From Dryocola sp032051265 (GTDB taxonomy: Bacteria > Pseudomonadota > Gammaproteobacteria > Enterobacterales > Enterobacteriaceae): a stretch of 64,000 nucleotides of DNA. This document shows positions 8,843 to 16,393 of this stretch, piece after piece (position 1 is the stretch's first letter; every line of letters begins with the position of its first letter). The stretch is taken from assembly GCA_032051265.1 (NCBI GenBank), contig DAMBYU010000002.1, positions 620,001 to 684,000 on the forward strand, written 5' to 3'. The notes below the pieces were generated by a model. It was not told the DNA's origin. It searched no databases and saw only the letters and a program-made list of their open reading frames with translations. Made by a program: the position numbers and the translations under genes.

Positions 8843-9736
8843 TTACTTTTGGCGTCCTTTGCTCCAGTAAGCCATAAAATTGATGGCGTCATGACTCACC
8901 CCGCGCTCACCAATCAAATGACGACGCAGCATTTTCACCACTGAGGATTCTGCCGCTACCCAGCCGTAGAACTCCCGGTTATCGGTCGTAGCCTTATCCC
9001 AGAGCAGTTCGCCTTCCGCCTCTTCCTGTATATCTTCATGGCTGACGTTTGTCTGCGGGGTGCGCGCCCGCAGCTTAACCGCAGGGATAAGGCATTCACC
9101 GTGCGTTGCGTTGAGCGGTTTGCGCGGTAACCAGTTGATTTCGGCAAAACCATATGCGCTTAAATCCAGGCGATCGCCTTCGTCAGGCACTTCAAAAAAT
9201 ACCTGCACTTTCGGTGGGTTCTGCTGCGTCGCGAGCAGTTCCAGGATACCGCGCGCGGCCGGTAATGCCGTTTCATCCGCAACGATCAGCGCCTGTTTTA
9301 ATCCCGGCGGCGGCGTCCATTCGTATCCGCCGCTGTCTGCCTGATACTGCGCATTTGGCGCCACGATTTGCAGAGGATCGCCGGGCTGTGCGGCGATCGC
9401 CCATGCCGAGGCGGGTCCTTCCGTACCATGGCTGACAAATTCTACCGTCACTTCTTCACGCTCAGGATCAAGGTGGCGCAGGGTGTAAGTGCGCACAATC
9501 GGGCGCTTTTCTTTTGGCATTTCCTGTATCAGTTGATACCACTCCCCAACCGACGGCAGCGTCGGCCGGGAGCCGTCTTCTGACGGAAAAATCATTTTGA
9601 TGCGCTGATCGGGCGAGTCGCATTTCATCTGCGCCACCTCCGGGCCGCTGAACACCAGGCTCAACAGGGAAGGTGAAATCAACGTCCTGCGCGCTAACCG
9701 TACGTTGAACAACCGATAGCCTTGAACACCCGCCAT
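8843..9736 (-). CDS. Siderophore-interacting protein, FAD-dependent ferric-siderophore reductase (SIP family)
   Basis: The protein has 297 residues. The FAD-binding half carries RTYTLR (82-87), the family's flavin-binding signature, followed by EGPASAWA. The C-terminal half is the SIP NAD(P)H-binding domain. Members such as YqjH and ViuB reduce Fe(III)-siderophores in the cytoplasm to release iron. A 17/19 Fur box lies about 86 bases upstream of ATG 9736, so iron-repressed expression is likely. On the other side of that Fur box lies the remnant of a TonB-dependent receptor, its probable former partner. The module is absent from this position in E. coli. Confidence 0.9.
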   Translation of the reverse strand: MAGVQGYRLFNVRLARRTLISPSLLSLVFSGPEVAQMKCDSPDQRIKMIFPSEDGSRPTLPSVGEWYQLIQEMPKEKRPIVRTYTLRHLDPEREEVTVEFVSHGTEGPASAWAIAAQPGDPLQIVAPNAQYQADSGGYEWTPPPGLKQALIVADETALPAARGILELLATQQNPPKVQVFFEVPDEGDRLDLSAYGFAEINWLPRKPLNATHGECLIPAVKLRARTPQTNVSHEDIQEEAEGELLWDKATTDNREFYGWVAAESSVVKMLRRHLIGERGVSHDAINFMAYWSKGRQK

Positions 9737-9821
9737 AGCAAACTCCTCACAACGTAATAAACCACATAAATTGCGTGATTATTCATCAGGTTAATTACGC
9801 GAAATAGTAGCAATTGAGATT

Positions 9822-9840
9822 GATAATGAGAAACATTATC
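9822..9840. promoter_or_regulatory. Fur box
   Basis: GATAATGAGAAACATTATC matches 17 of 19 positions of the consensus Fur site GATAATGATAATCATTATC; the two differences are central. It lies between the leftward siderophore reductase and the decayed rightward receptor, so it probably once controlled both. Confidence 0.85.
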
Positions 9841-9853
9841 GGCAAAGAGCTGA

Positions 9854-10010
9854 ACCACCGGACGTTATCCGGGCTATTCCATCACCAACCAGGCGCCATT
9901 CCTGCAATCCAGCTATGACATCAACGAGATGTTTACCCTCAGCGGCGGCGTGCGCTATCAGTGGACGGAAACCAAATTCGAGGGCAACCGGCAGAAGTGG
10001 GAAGTGATTT
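9854..10010 (+). pseudogene. Remnant of a TonB-dependent siderophore receptor gene
   Basis: About 50 codons in one frame read GRYPGYSITNQ, then APFLQSSYDINEMFTLSGGV, then RYQWTETKFEGN. This is the beta-strand pattern of the barrel of TonB-dependent receptors (FhuE/FoxA-like), where YDI..MFTLSGGVRY is typical. A stop codon (9851) precedes it, there is no plug domain or signal peptide, and the similarity ends after about 10000. A full gene would be over 2 kb, so a large internal deletion has removed most of it. Which siderophore it served cannot be told. Confidence 0.75.
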
Positions 10011-10012
10011 AT

Positions 10013-10033
10013 GCCAGCCCGTCACGGGCTGGC
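10013..10033. terminator. Hairpin after the receptor remnant
   Basis: A 9-bp perfect stem (gccagcccg / cgggctggc) with a TCA loop. It may be the old terminator of the lost receptor gene, although only a weak T-stretch follows. Confidence 0.4.
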
Positions 10034-10140
10034 CCGCATGTTTACCGCTGCACACATATTCATACTCGACCAGCCCGCAATACTGCTTTAAAAGATAGGG
10101 CTACTCTATTTGTATTATTTATCTGTCGCAGGGTATTCAT

Positions 10141-11169
10141 ATGCTGGTTGGACTAATTGGTACGGGCGCCATTGTGGAGACAGCTTATCTCCCGGCGATG
10201 GCTCGCCTTCCTCTTGCTGAACTTAAGTGCTACGGCTTCGATCCCGACCCGGCTCGTGAGCTACCTGGGATTACGCGCTGCGAGTCACTCACTGACCTGC
10301 TGGCGCTACCGTTAGATATTCTCTTTATCACCACCCCATCGCTTCTCCATCTGCCTGTGCTCGAAGCGGTCCTGAAGAGCAGAACCGCGCAAATCGTGGT
10401 GGAAAAACCCGTTGTCGCAACGCTTGAGCAACTCGCTACGTTAGGCGAATGGCTGGAAGAGCCAGCTCTCGCATCGCGTATTCTGGCGCTCGATCACTGG
10501 ATGGTTCGTACGGATGCCACGCAATTTATAAAAAGCATTAATGAAATAGAACGTATTGAAGGATTTTTACTGGAGCCAAGCGGTTTTAACGATGCGGGTG
10601 AACCGGTGGCGCTGAATTTTGCGACGGGCAAAGCGGATAGCCGACAACTTCGCCATCCTGATGGCGTAATTGTCGATATCGGCACGCATGTTTTGGCGAT
10701 GATGCGCGAAACCGCGCACAGGCTTGGCGGCAGTGAAGCGTTAGAAGTGGAACTGCTCCACGCACGCGATCGCCTGGGGAACAGTATCCAGCCGGGTGAT
10801 TTGACGACCGCAGAAGGCGACGCAATGCTGCGTGGAACGATGAGCGATATTCCTTTCACCCTGACCCTTAATAAATATGCAGGTCCTGGGGGCGGGCAAA
10901 AAGGCATGAAAATCTATCTGCACGACGGGCGTATTGTGAACGTTGACCGCTGCGGCGCTGATGAAGTGGTGGAGGTACTTAACGCCAACAGTAGCCGTCA
11001 GCTTAAAATTGCCGGTCCGCTTTATGACAGATGTTTAGGGGAAGTAGCGCTGGGGCCTCAGCGGATGTTTGTGAGCAATCCAGAGGAGATTTCAGCCCTG
11101 ACTCGCCGTCGAATGGCAGAAGTTAAGGCCTTGCTGGAAGTACAACAAAGGTTACGCGGTAAGCATTAA
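10141..11169 (+). CDS. Gfo/Idh/MocA-family NAD(P)-dependent oxidoreductase
   Basis: The protein has 342 residues. An N-terminal Rossmann fold (VGLIGTGAIVETAYLPAM, 3-20) is followed by the family's EKP motif (88-90), whose lysine takes part in catalysis, and a C-terminal alpha/beta substrate domain with a DIGTH segment. These enzymes oxidise or reduce sugar-like or other polar substrates; the substrate here is unknown. ATG 10141 has an AGGG about 8 bases upstream. It stands alone, downstream of a receptor remnant and convergent with ycfJ. A role in siderophore handling is possible from its position but is speculative. Confidence 0.82.
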   Translation: MLVGLIGTGAIVETAYLPAMARLPLAELKCYGFDPDPARELPGITRCESLTDLLALPLDILFITTPSLLHLPVLEAVLKSRTAQIVVEKPVVATLEQLATLGEWLEEPALASRILALDHWMVRTDATQFIKSINEIERIEGFLLEPSGFNDAGEPVALNFATGKADSRQLRHPDGVIVDIGTHVLAMMRETAHRLGGSEALEVELLHARDRLGNSIQPGDLTTAEGDAMLRGTMSDIPFTLTLNKYAGPGGGQKGMKIYLHDGRIVNVDRCGADEVVEVLNANSSRQLKIAGPLYDRCLGEVALGPQRMFVSNPEEISALTRRRMAEVKALLEVQQRLRGKH

Positions 11170-11176
11170 TATTGCA

Positions 11177-11195
11177 GGCGGGTCGAGGACCCGCC
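11177..11195. terminator. Hairpin between convergent oxidoreductase gene and ycfJ
   Basis: An 8-bp perfect GC-rich stem (ggcgggtc / gacccgcc) with a GAG loop directly follows the oxidoreductase stop. It has no T-run. Confidence 0.5.
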
Positions 11196-11208
11196 GCAGG
11201 TGAGATAA

Positions 11209-11745
11209 TCAGACTTTATTCAGTACCAGCTGTCCATTGCCATCCAGCGGGATCTGCGTTCCGGGATCTTTATCCATGCGAATTTTTCCCTGCCGATCGC
11301 CAATGCGGTAGGTCACATCGTAACCAAGCATTTTTTCTGATTTGTCATACACCGTTTTACAGCGCTGCTGCGTCGTAGTGTAAGTGTCGCGATCCTGCAT
11401 GGCGCCCTGTACCTGATGGCCGGCATAGCCGCCACCCAGCGCGCCTACTACGGTGGCAACATCTTTACCGCGCCCGCCGCCAAACTGATGGCCGATGACG
11501 CCGCCCGCTACCGCACCCAGCGCAGAGCCGACGATACGGTTCTCATCCTGTACCGGAGCGCGATGCGTGACGGCCACGTTGCGGCACTCTTTACGCGGCG
11601 TTTTTACTGTCTCCTTGATTGGCGTCGCAGACACCACCTGGGCGTACTGAGGGCCTCGATCAAATACGTTCATACTGGCGACCGCGGCAACACCAAGTGC
11701 TGCGGCCACACCAATTCCTATACCCGCTAACATTGATTTATTCAC
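11209..11745 (-). CDS. ycfJ: YcfJ, glycine-zipper 2TM domain protein
   Basis: The protein has 178 residues (E. coli 179) and matches YcfJ throughout. The N-terminal hydrophobic segment (LAGIGIGVAAALGVAAVAS) may be a signal anchor, and glycine-rich repeats at about 70-105 (ALGAVAGGVIGHQFGGG, then GALGGGYAGHQ) form a glycine zipper. It is thought to act in the envelope; its role is not established. I use the GTG at 11745, which gives the conserved MNKSML start and has AGGAGG seven bases upstream. Its E. coli neighbours comR and ndh are each separated from it here by inserted genes. Confidence 0.92.
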   Translation of the reverse strand: MNKSMLAGIGIGVAAALGVAAVASMNVFDRGPQYAQVVSATPIKETVKTPRKECRNVAVTHRAPVQDENRIVGSALGAVAGGVIGHQFGGGRGKDVATVVGALGGGYAGHQVQGAMQDRDTYTTTQQRCKTVYDKSEKMLGYDVTYRIGDRQGKIRMDKDPGTQIPLDGNGQLVLNKV

Positions 11746-12442
11746 ACGACACCCTCCTGACTGTGTAATTACCGGCAATTTTGCAATCAATTATGACCCG
11801 TAACAAATCAGACAACGGATGAAAAGTGCTGATTATCGCTTTAAATCAAGAGGTTTAAGAGAACTCCTAAGCTTTAATAATGCCTTGCCAAAGTTGTACC
11901 GGGTCACGAAGCGGTGCAGTGACATCAGAGGTTAATAAGCAGAAAAACATGCGGCACCGGGCGAAGCAAAGTTTCCCCGTTAAAACTGATCAAACACCGA
12001 GTGTAAATGAAAATATAAATTTCCATTACCTGTTATTCCGCCGAGCGACATTGACAACTTATCAAGACAAAAAATAAACATATGCATAACATTTCTTCGG
12101 AAAAATAATGGAATGACTGTCGTGCAATATTCATTTTATCAGTAGCACACCACAAGAAAACGCAGGCTTGCTGATAGCCCAAATCCATGATAATTTTCAG
12201 TCAGTTAAACCACACTTGGTATCTGTACGCGTTGGCTTACTAAAACTTAGATTTTATTTTATAAAATCCCAAACCTACGCCAGGTAAATATTTTATAGTT
12301 AGCAAAACTTTTCACTTAAATATCTTCATAAGCCTTCCGAGATCTTGTTAAATATCCTCTACTTTTCTGTGTAAATTATTAAAGTTATTTTTTATTTGAC
12401 CGTTCATAACTAGTACAAGATAAATTAATCAGATGGTACAGC
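11746..12442. other. AT-rich intergenic region upstream of the chemoreceptor gene
   Basis: Nearly 700 bases with low GC content compared with the flanking genes. It holds the ycfJ promoter at the left and the chemoreceptor promoter at the right. I see no convincing gene; the short open frame at 11880-12077 has no ribosome-binding site or recognisable content. The base composition suggests horizontally acquired or silenced DNA. Confidence 0.5.
12380..12406 (+). promoter_or_regulatory. Possible sigma-28 (FliA) promoter of the chemoreceptor gene
   Basis: TAAAGTTA, an 11-base spacer, then ACCGTTCA. The first element matches TAAAGTTT at 7/8, the spacing is exact, and the second matches GCCGATAA at about 5/8. 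It lies 36 bases upstream of the ATG. Chemoreceptor genes usually belong to this class. Confidence 0.45.
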
Positions 12443-14227
12443 ATGTTTAAATCTATTCGCACCAGGCTTTTAGTCACTACCATGTTAATTGTCATCGGCG
12501 CTTTATCAGTAAATACCATTATCAATTACTATATTAGCCATTCAGCTAACATAGACTCTATCAACAATACGCTCACTTCACTGACGGCAGACCATACCAC
12601 CGCGGTAAATCAGTGGCTTGAAACCAAAGCCACACAGATTAGCTCTCTCACACCGCACGTAACGGATGCCGATCCTGCTCCGCTATTATTGCAAACTGTT
12701 GCCGGCGGAAGTTTTATTAATACCTATGTTGGCTATCCAGATAAACGATTTATTGCGTCCGATCAGTCCGGGATCCCGGAAGGGTACGATCCGACATCAA
12801 GATCGTGGTATACGCAGGCCACACAGGCGAAAAAGCTAATAGTAACCCGTCCGTATGTTGATGTTATTACCAACAAGCTTGTTATCACTATAGCGGCACC
12901 GCGCATCGATAACGGGCAATTGCTGGGCGTAGTGGGAGGAGATGTCGATATTTCAGAGGTGATCGACAGCGTACGCGCAATCCATCTTACGGCAGGCAGC
13001 TTTGGCATGCTGATGGATGTGGATGGCACCATCATCGGCCACCCCGACGAAGCTTTAACGCTCAAACCCATTTCCGGCATCGCGCCAGCGCTTGATCTCC
13101 CTGCACTGCTGCATTCGAAAACGCCTCTCCTGGCTGATATTTCCGGGCACCCGACTTTTATGATTGCCATGCCGGTGAAGGGCACATCGTGGTTTGTTGT
13201 CATCACTATGGATGAAGCAGAAGCCACCGCCAATATGCGCACCTTGCTGTGGACTTCACTCTTCTCGCTGTTTGTGCTGATGGCACTTGCTGCCGCTATT
13301 GTTACGGTGATTACAAATCGCAGCATCGGCCCATTGATTCGTGTACGTGAAGCGATGAAAGACGCTATTACACAAAAAGATCTGACTCATCGACTCACCG
13401 TTGACGGTCAGGATGAGGTGGCGCAGATTGCTAACGAGTTTAACCACTTTCTGGATAATCTCGCCGGGGTGATGAGATCGATTCGCAGCAGCAGCGAATC
13501 GGTACATGTTGGATCGGAAGAAATTGCCGCCGGGAATATCGATCTTTCCGCCCGCACGGAATCCGCTGCCGCAAGTTTGCAGCAAACCTCCGCGGCGCTT
13601 GAGCAGATCTCTTCTACCGTGGAGCTGTTTGCCAGCTCATCACGCGAGGCGAACACATCGGTAGTCTCCGCCGCTCAGGTTGCGCGATGCGGCGGGGAAT
13701 CAATACACGAGGTGATTCAGACCATGAGCAATATCGAAGCGGCCTCTGAGAAAATCTCTAATATTATCGGCGTGATCGACGGCATCGCCTTTCAGACCAA
13801 TATACTGGCGCTCAACGCCTCGGTGGAAGCCGCGCGGGCGGGCGAACAGGGCAGAGGTTTCGCCGTTGTCGCAAACGAAGTGCGTAATCTGGCAGGCCGC
13901 AGCGCAGAGGCAGCCAAAGAGATCAGGCTGCTGATTAACACTACAGTGTCCAGCGTCTCGTCGGGGGCGAAACAGGTGCATCACACCGGCGAGGCGATAG
14001 AGGAAATCGTCAACAGCGTCTCCTCGCTGACCTCCGTCATGGCGGAGATTAGCCAGGCGGCGGACGAACAGCTGAAAGGCATTGCCGAGATAAACGCGGC
14101 GACGGCGCAACTGGATACTATGGTGCAGCAGAACGCAGCGCTGGTAGAGGAATCAACCACTGCTTCAACGGTCCTCACCGACCAGGCCAGTGAGCTTGCC
14201 GTGGCGGTAAACCAGTTCCGTCTTTAA
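12443..14227 (+). CDS. Methyl-accepting chemotaxis protein with dCache_1 amino-acid-type sensor
   Basis: The protein has 594 residues. TM1 is at about 8-30, a periplasmic double-Cache domain at about 31-275, TM2 at about 277-297, HAMP at about 298-350, then a signalling domain with the conserved hairpin FQTNILALNASVEAARAGEQ and GRGFAVVANEVRNLAGRSAE. The sensor holds Tyr115, Arg120, Trp122, Tyr123, Tyr138, Asp140 and Asp167, with the spacing of the amino-acid-binding dCache motif known from Pseudomonas PctA. It probably senses amino acids or related amines. The C-terminus (VAVNQFRL) has no NWETF-type pentapeptide, so it likely relies on other receptors for methylation. It is inserted between ycfJ and ndh. 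Confidence 0.92.
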   Translation: MFKSIRTRLLVTTMLIVIGALSVNTIINYYISHSANIDSINNTLTSLTADHTTAVNQWLETKATQISSLTPHVTDADPAPLLLQTVAGGSFINTYVGYPDKRFIASDQSGIPEGYDPTSRSWYTQATQAKKLIVTRPYVDVITNKLVITIAAPRIDNGQLLGVVGGDVDISEVIDSVRAIHLTAGSFGMLMDVDGTIIGHPDEALTLKPISGIAPALDLPALLHSKTPLLADISGHPTFMIAMPVKGTSWFVVITMDEAEATANMRTLLWTSLFSLFVLMALAAAIVTVITNRSIGPLIRVREAMKDAITQKDLTHRLTVDGQDEVAQIANEFNHFLDNLAGVMRSIRSSSESVHVGSEEIAAGNIDLSARTESAAASLQQTSAALEQISSTVELFASSSREANTSVVSAAQVARCGGESIHEVIQTMSNIEAASEKISNIIGVIDGIAFQTNILALNASVEAARAGEQGRGFAVVANEVRNLAGRSAEAAKEIRLLINTTVSSVSSGAKQVHHTGEAIEEIVNSVSSLTSVMAEISQAADEQLKGIAEINAATAQLDTMVQQNAALVEESTTASTVLTDQASELAVAVNQFRL

Positions 14228-14244
14228 CGGCATCATAAAAGAAA

Positions 14245-14267
14245 AAACCCGGCGCGGAGCCGGGTTT
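14245..14267. terminator. Bidirectional terminator between chemoreceptor gene and ndh
   Basis: A 9-bp perfect stem (aaacccggc / gccgggttt) with a GCGGA loop and A/T flanks lies in the 55-base space between the convergent genes. Confidence 0.85.
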
Positions 14268-14282
14268 AAAAACGTGAATAAC

Positions 14283-15587
14283 TTAGTGCAGTTTCAGGCG
14301 CGGGCGTATAACGCGATTGATACTGCCGACCAGCATCATCAGGCCGGTTTTAAAATAGCCATGAAGTGCGACCTGGTGCATGCGATACAAAGAGATATAA
14401 ACAAAGCGGGCCATGCGCCCTTCTACCATCATTGAACCGCGCATCAGGTTGCCCATCAGGCTGCCGACGGTGGAGAATCTGGACAGAGAGACCAGCGAGC
14501 CATGATCCTTATAAACATAAGGCTTCAGCGGCTTGTCTTTCATCTGCGCAAGGATATTGGCCAGCGCGAGAGAGGCCATCTGATGTGCAGCCTGCGCGCG
14601 CGGAGGCACAAAGCCACCTTCCGGACGCGCGCAGGAAGCGCAGTCCCCAATGGCGTAAATATCTGGATCGCGTGTGGTTTGCAGGGTTGGCTCCGTTACC
14701 AGCTGATTGATACGGTTGGTTTCAAGCCCGCCGATATCCTTCATAAAGTCCGGCGCTTTGATACCCGCAGCCCATACCATCAGGTCTGCCGCGATATATT
14801 CGCCATCTTTGGTATTAAGGCCGCCCGCATCGGCGGAGGTAACCATTGTCTGGGTTAGTACACGCACGCCGAGTTTGGTCAGTTCATTATGCGCCGCAGC
14901 AGAAATACGCGGCGGCAACGCAGGCAGGATGCGTTCACCCGCTTCCACCAGCGTGACGTTTAACGCTTCGTTGGTTAACCCTTTGTAGCCATAGCTGTGC
15001 AGCTGTTTCACCGCGTTATGCAGCTCTGCGGAGAGTTCAACGCCTGTTGCGCCGCCGCCGACGATTGCGATATTAACTTTTCCGCGCACGCCCATGTCTG
15101 AAGAATACCTCAGGAACAGATTCAGCATTTCAGAATGGAAACGACGCGCCTGATGCGGGTTATCGAGGAAAATACAGTTTTCTTTCACGCCCGGCGTGTT
15201 GAAGTCATTAGAGGTGCTGCCCAGCGCCATCACCAGGGTGTCGTACGGGATCTTACGTTCCGGCACCAGCAGCTCCCCTTTCTCATCACGTAGTTCCGCA
15301 AGCGTCAGGGTTTTGGCTTCACGGTTGATATCAACTACCGAACCAAGCTGGAACTGGAAATGATGGTTACGCGCATGGGCCAGGTAGCTCAGTGCGTCCA
15401 CGCCCTCATCCAGAGAACCGGTTGCGACTTCATGCAGCAGAGGTTTCCAGAGATGGCTATGGTTGCGATCGACCAGGGTAATTTTAGCTTTCTTGCCACG
15501 GCCCAGTTTTTTCCCTAACTGCGTAGCCAGTTCAAGTCCGCCAGCACCACCACCTACAACGACAATCTTTCTTAATGGCGTAGTCAA
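14283..15587 (-). CDS. ndh: Ndh, NADH:quinone oxidoreductase II
   Basis: Single-subunit, non-proton-pumping NADH dehydrogenase that passes electrons from NADH through FAD to ubiquinone at the inner membrane. It has 434 residues and is nearly collinear with E. coli Ndh. The FAD Rossmann motif VVGGGAGGLE is at the N-terminus, the NADH motif IAIVGGGATGVELSAEL is near 175, and a C-terminal amphipathic stretch binds the membrane. The start is TTG 15587 (MTTPLRKI), preceded by AGGGGG at good spacing. An exact FNR box upstream fits the anaerobic repression known in E. coli. ycfP lies upstream on the same strand. Confidence 0.97.
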   Translation of the reverse strand: MTTPLRKIVVVGGGAGGLELATQLGKKLGRGKKAKITLVDRNHSHLWKPLLHEVATGSLDEGVDALSYLAHARNHHFQFQLGSVVDINREAKTLTLAELRDEKGELLVPERKIPYDTLVMALGSTSNDFNTPGVKENCIFLDNPHQARRFHSEMLNLFLRYSSDMGVRGKVNIAIVGGGATGVELSAELHNAVKQLHSYGYKGLTNEALNVTLVEAGERILPALPPRISAAAHNELTKLGVRVLTQTMVTSADAGGLNTKDGEYIAADLMVWAAGIKAPDFMKDIGGLETNRINQLVTEPTLQTTRDPDIYAIGDCASCARPEGGFVPPRAQAAHQMASLALANILAQMKDKPLKPYVYKDHGSLVSLSRFSTVGSLMGNLMRGSMMVEGRMARFVYISLYRMHQVALHGYFKTGLMMLVGSINRVIRPRLKLH

Positions 15588-15620
15588 AGTGACCCCCTTA
15601 AAATATTAACCAATTGTTAA

Positions 15621-15634
15621 TTAATGGTTATCAA
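15621..15634. promoter_or_regulatory. FNR-like site near the ndh start
   Basis: TTAAT-GGTT-ATCAA differs from the FNR consensus TTGAT-N4-ATCAA at one position. It lies 34 bases upstream of the ndh start codon, within the probable leader or core promoter. Confidence 0.4.
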
Positions 15635-15722
15635 AATAACTTTTAGTTAACAACAGGTTGCAGGCGTATCTGCATTAATATGACCAAAGAATAACATGAA
15701 CGGTGCATTGGTCATACCAAAA

Positions 15723-15736
15723 TTGATATACATCAA
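15723..15736. promoter_or_regulatory. FNR box upstream of ndh
   Basis: TTGAT-ATAC-ATCAA is an exact match to the FNR consensus, 136-149 bases upstream of the ndh start codon. In E. coli FNR represses ndh in the absence of oxygen from two upstream sites, so the same control is likely here. Confidence 0.8.
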
Positions 15737-15762
15737 TTTTAATGCTGTAAAGATAGACAAAA

Positions 15763-15784
15763 CGGGCCAGCAAAAGCTGACCCG
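15763..15784 (-). terminator. Terminator of ycfP
   Basis: On the reverse strand, a 9-bp stem with one G-U pair (cgggtcagc / gctggcccg) and a TTTT loop is followed by a short T-rich stretch, just after the ycfP stop. Confidence 0.75.
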
Positions 15785-15811
15785 AGAATTTTTAAGCAGG
15801 TTACCGGAATG

Positions 15812-16354
15812 TTATCCCAGCGTTTTAAAGGCCTTAATACGCTGCAGGTGCGGGGAAATATTTTTAAATTTGTGACTCTGGGCATCGTCCCAGATGATTT
15901 CATAGTAATGGTGCAGCGTCTCGGCCGAGCGTTTGCTGTTCAGCGCCTCGTCGTGACGTGACAGGATAACCAGGCAGCGATCGCGATTTTTCTCACGGAA
16001 ATTTTGCACGCATTTGGTGGAGATATCCGAATACTCTTCCGGACGGTCGATTTTCCCTTCCATGTTCTCCTGCGGGAAAAGGTTTGGATTGAAGATGACC
16101 TGGCGAATATCACACAGAAAACCGATGCGCTCAGCCCAGTATCCCCCCAGCCCCACGCCGCAAATCAATGCACGTTCGTCATCGCTTAGCTGCTGCATTT
16201 TGTCCACCTCTTTGAGCAGGTGTTGCATATCATGCTTCGGGTGCCGCGTGCTGTAGCTGATAAGCCGCACGTCCGGGTCGATAAACTGAAGCTGCAGCAC
16301 TTTTTCATGGTTACCGGGACTGTTAGAGTCAAAACCGTGTAAATAGATAATCAT
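15812..16354 (-). CDS. ycfP: YcfP, UPF0227 alpha/beta-hydrolase-fold protein
   Basis: The protein has 180 residues, as in E. coli. The fold is that of a small alpha/beta hydrolase: an N-terminal IYLHGFDSN oxyanion-type turn and a nucleophile-elbow sequence ICGVGLGGYW at about 64-73. The usual Ser of G-x-S-x-G is Gly68 here, as in the E. coli protein from memory, so the classical nucleophile is missing across the family. Late Asp and His residues are present (SRHDEALNS, SHKFKN). The function is unknown. It is in the nagZ-ycfP run and upstream of ndh, as in E. coli. Confidence 0.93.
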   Translation of the reverse strand: MIIYLHGFDSNSPGNHEKVLQLQFIDPDVRLISYSTRHPKHDMQHLLKEVDKMQQLSDDERALICGVGLGGYWAERIGFLCDIRQVIFNPNLFPQENMEGKIDRPEEYSDISTKCVQNFREKNRDRCLVILSRHDEALNSKRSAETLHHYYEIIWDDAQSHKFKNISPHLQRIKAFKTLG

Positions 16355-16393
16355 TGCATCCTCACCGCGAAAACAGACCTTCAGGCCTGAGGG

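Noticed and set aside
10013..10156. Continuation of the receptor frame into a longer open frame
   Set aside because: After about 10010 the translation no longer resembles a receptor and runs into the promoter region of the next gene; only the earlier part is kept as a pseudogene.
11880..12077. 65-codon open frame in the AT-rich spacer upstream of the chemoreceptor
   Set aside because: No ribosome-binding site and no recognisable content.
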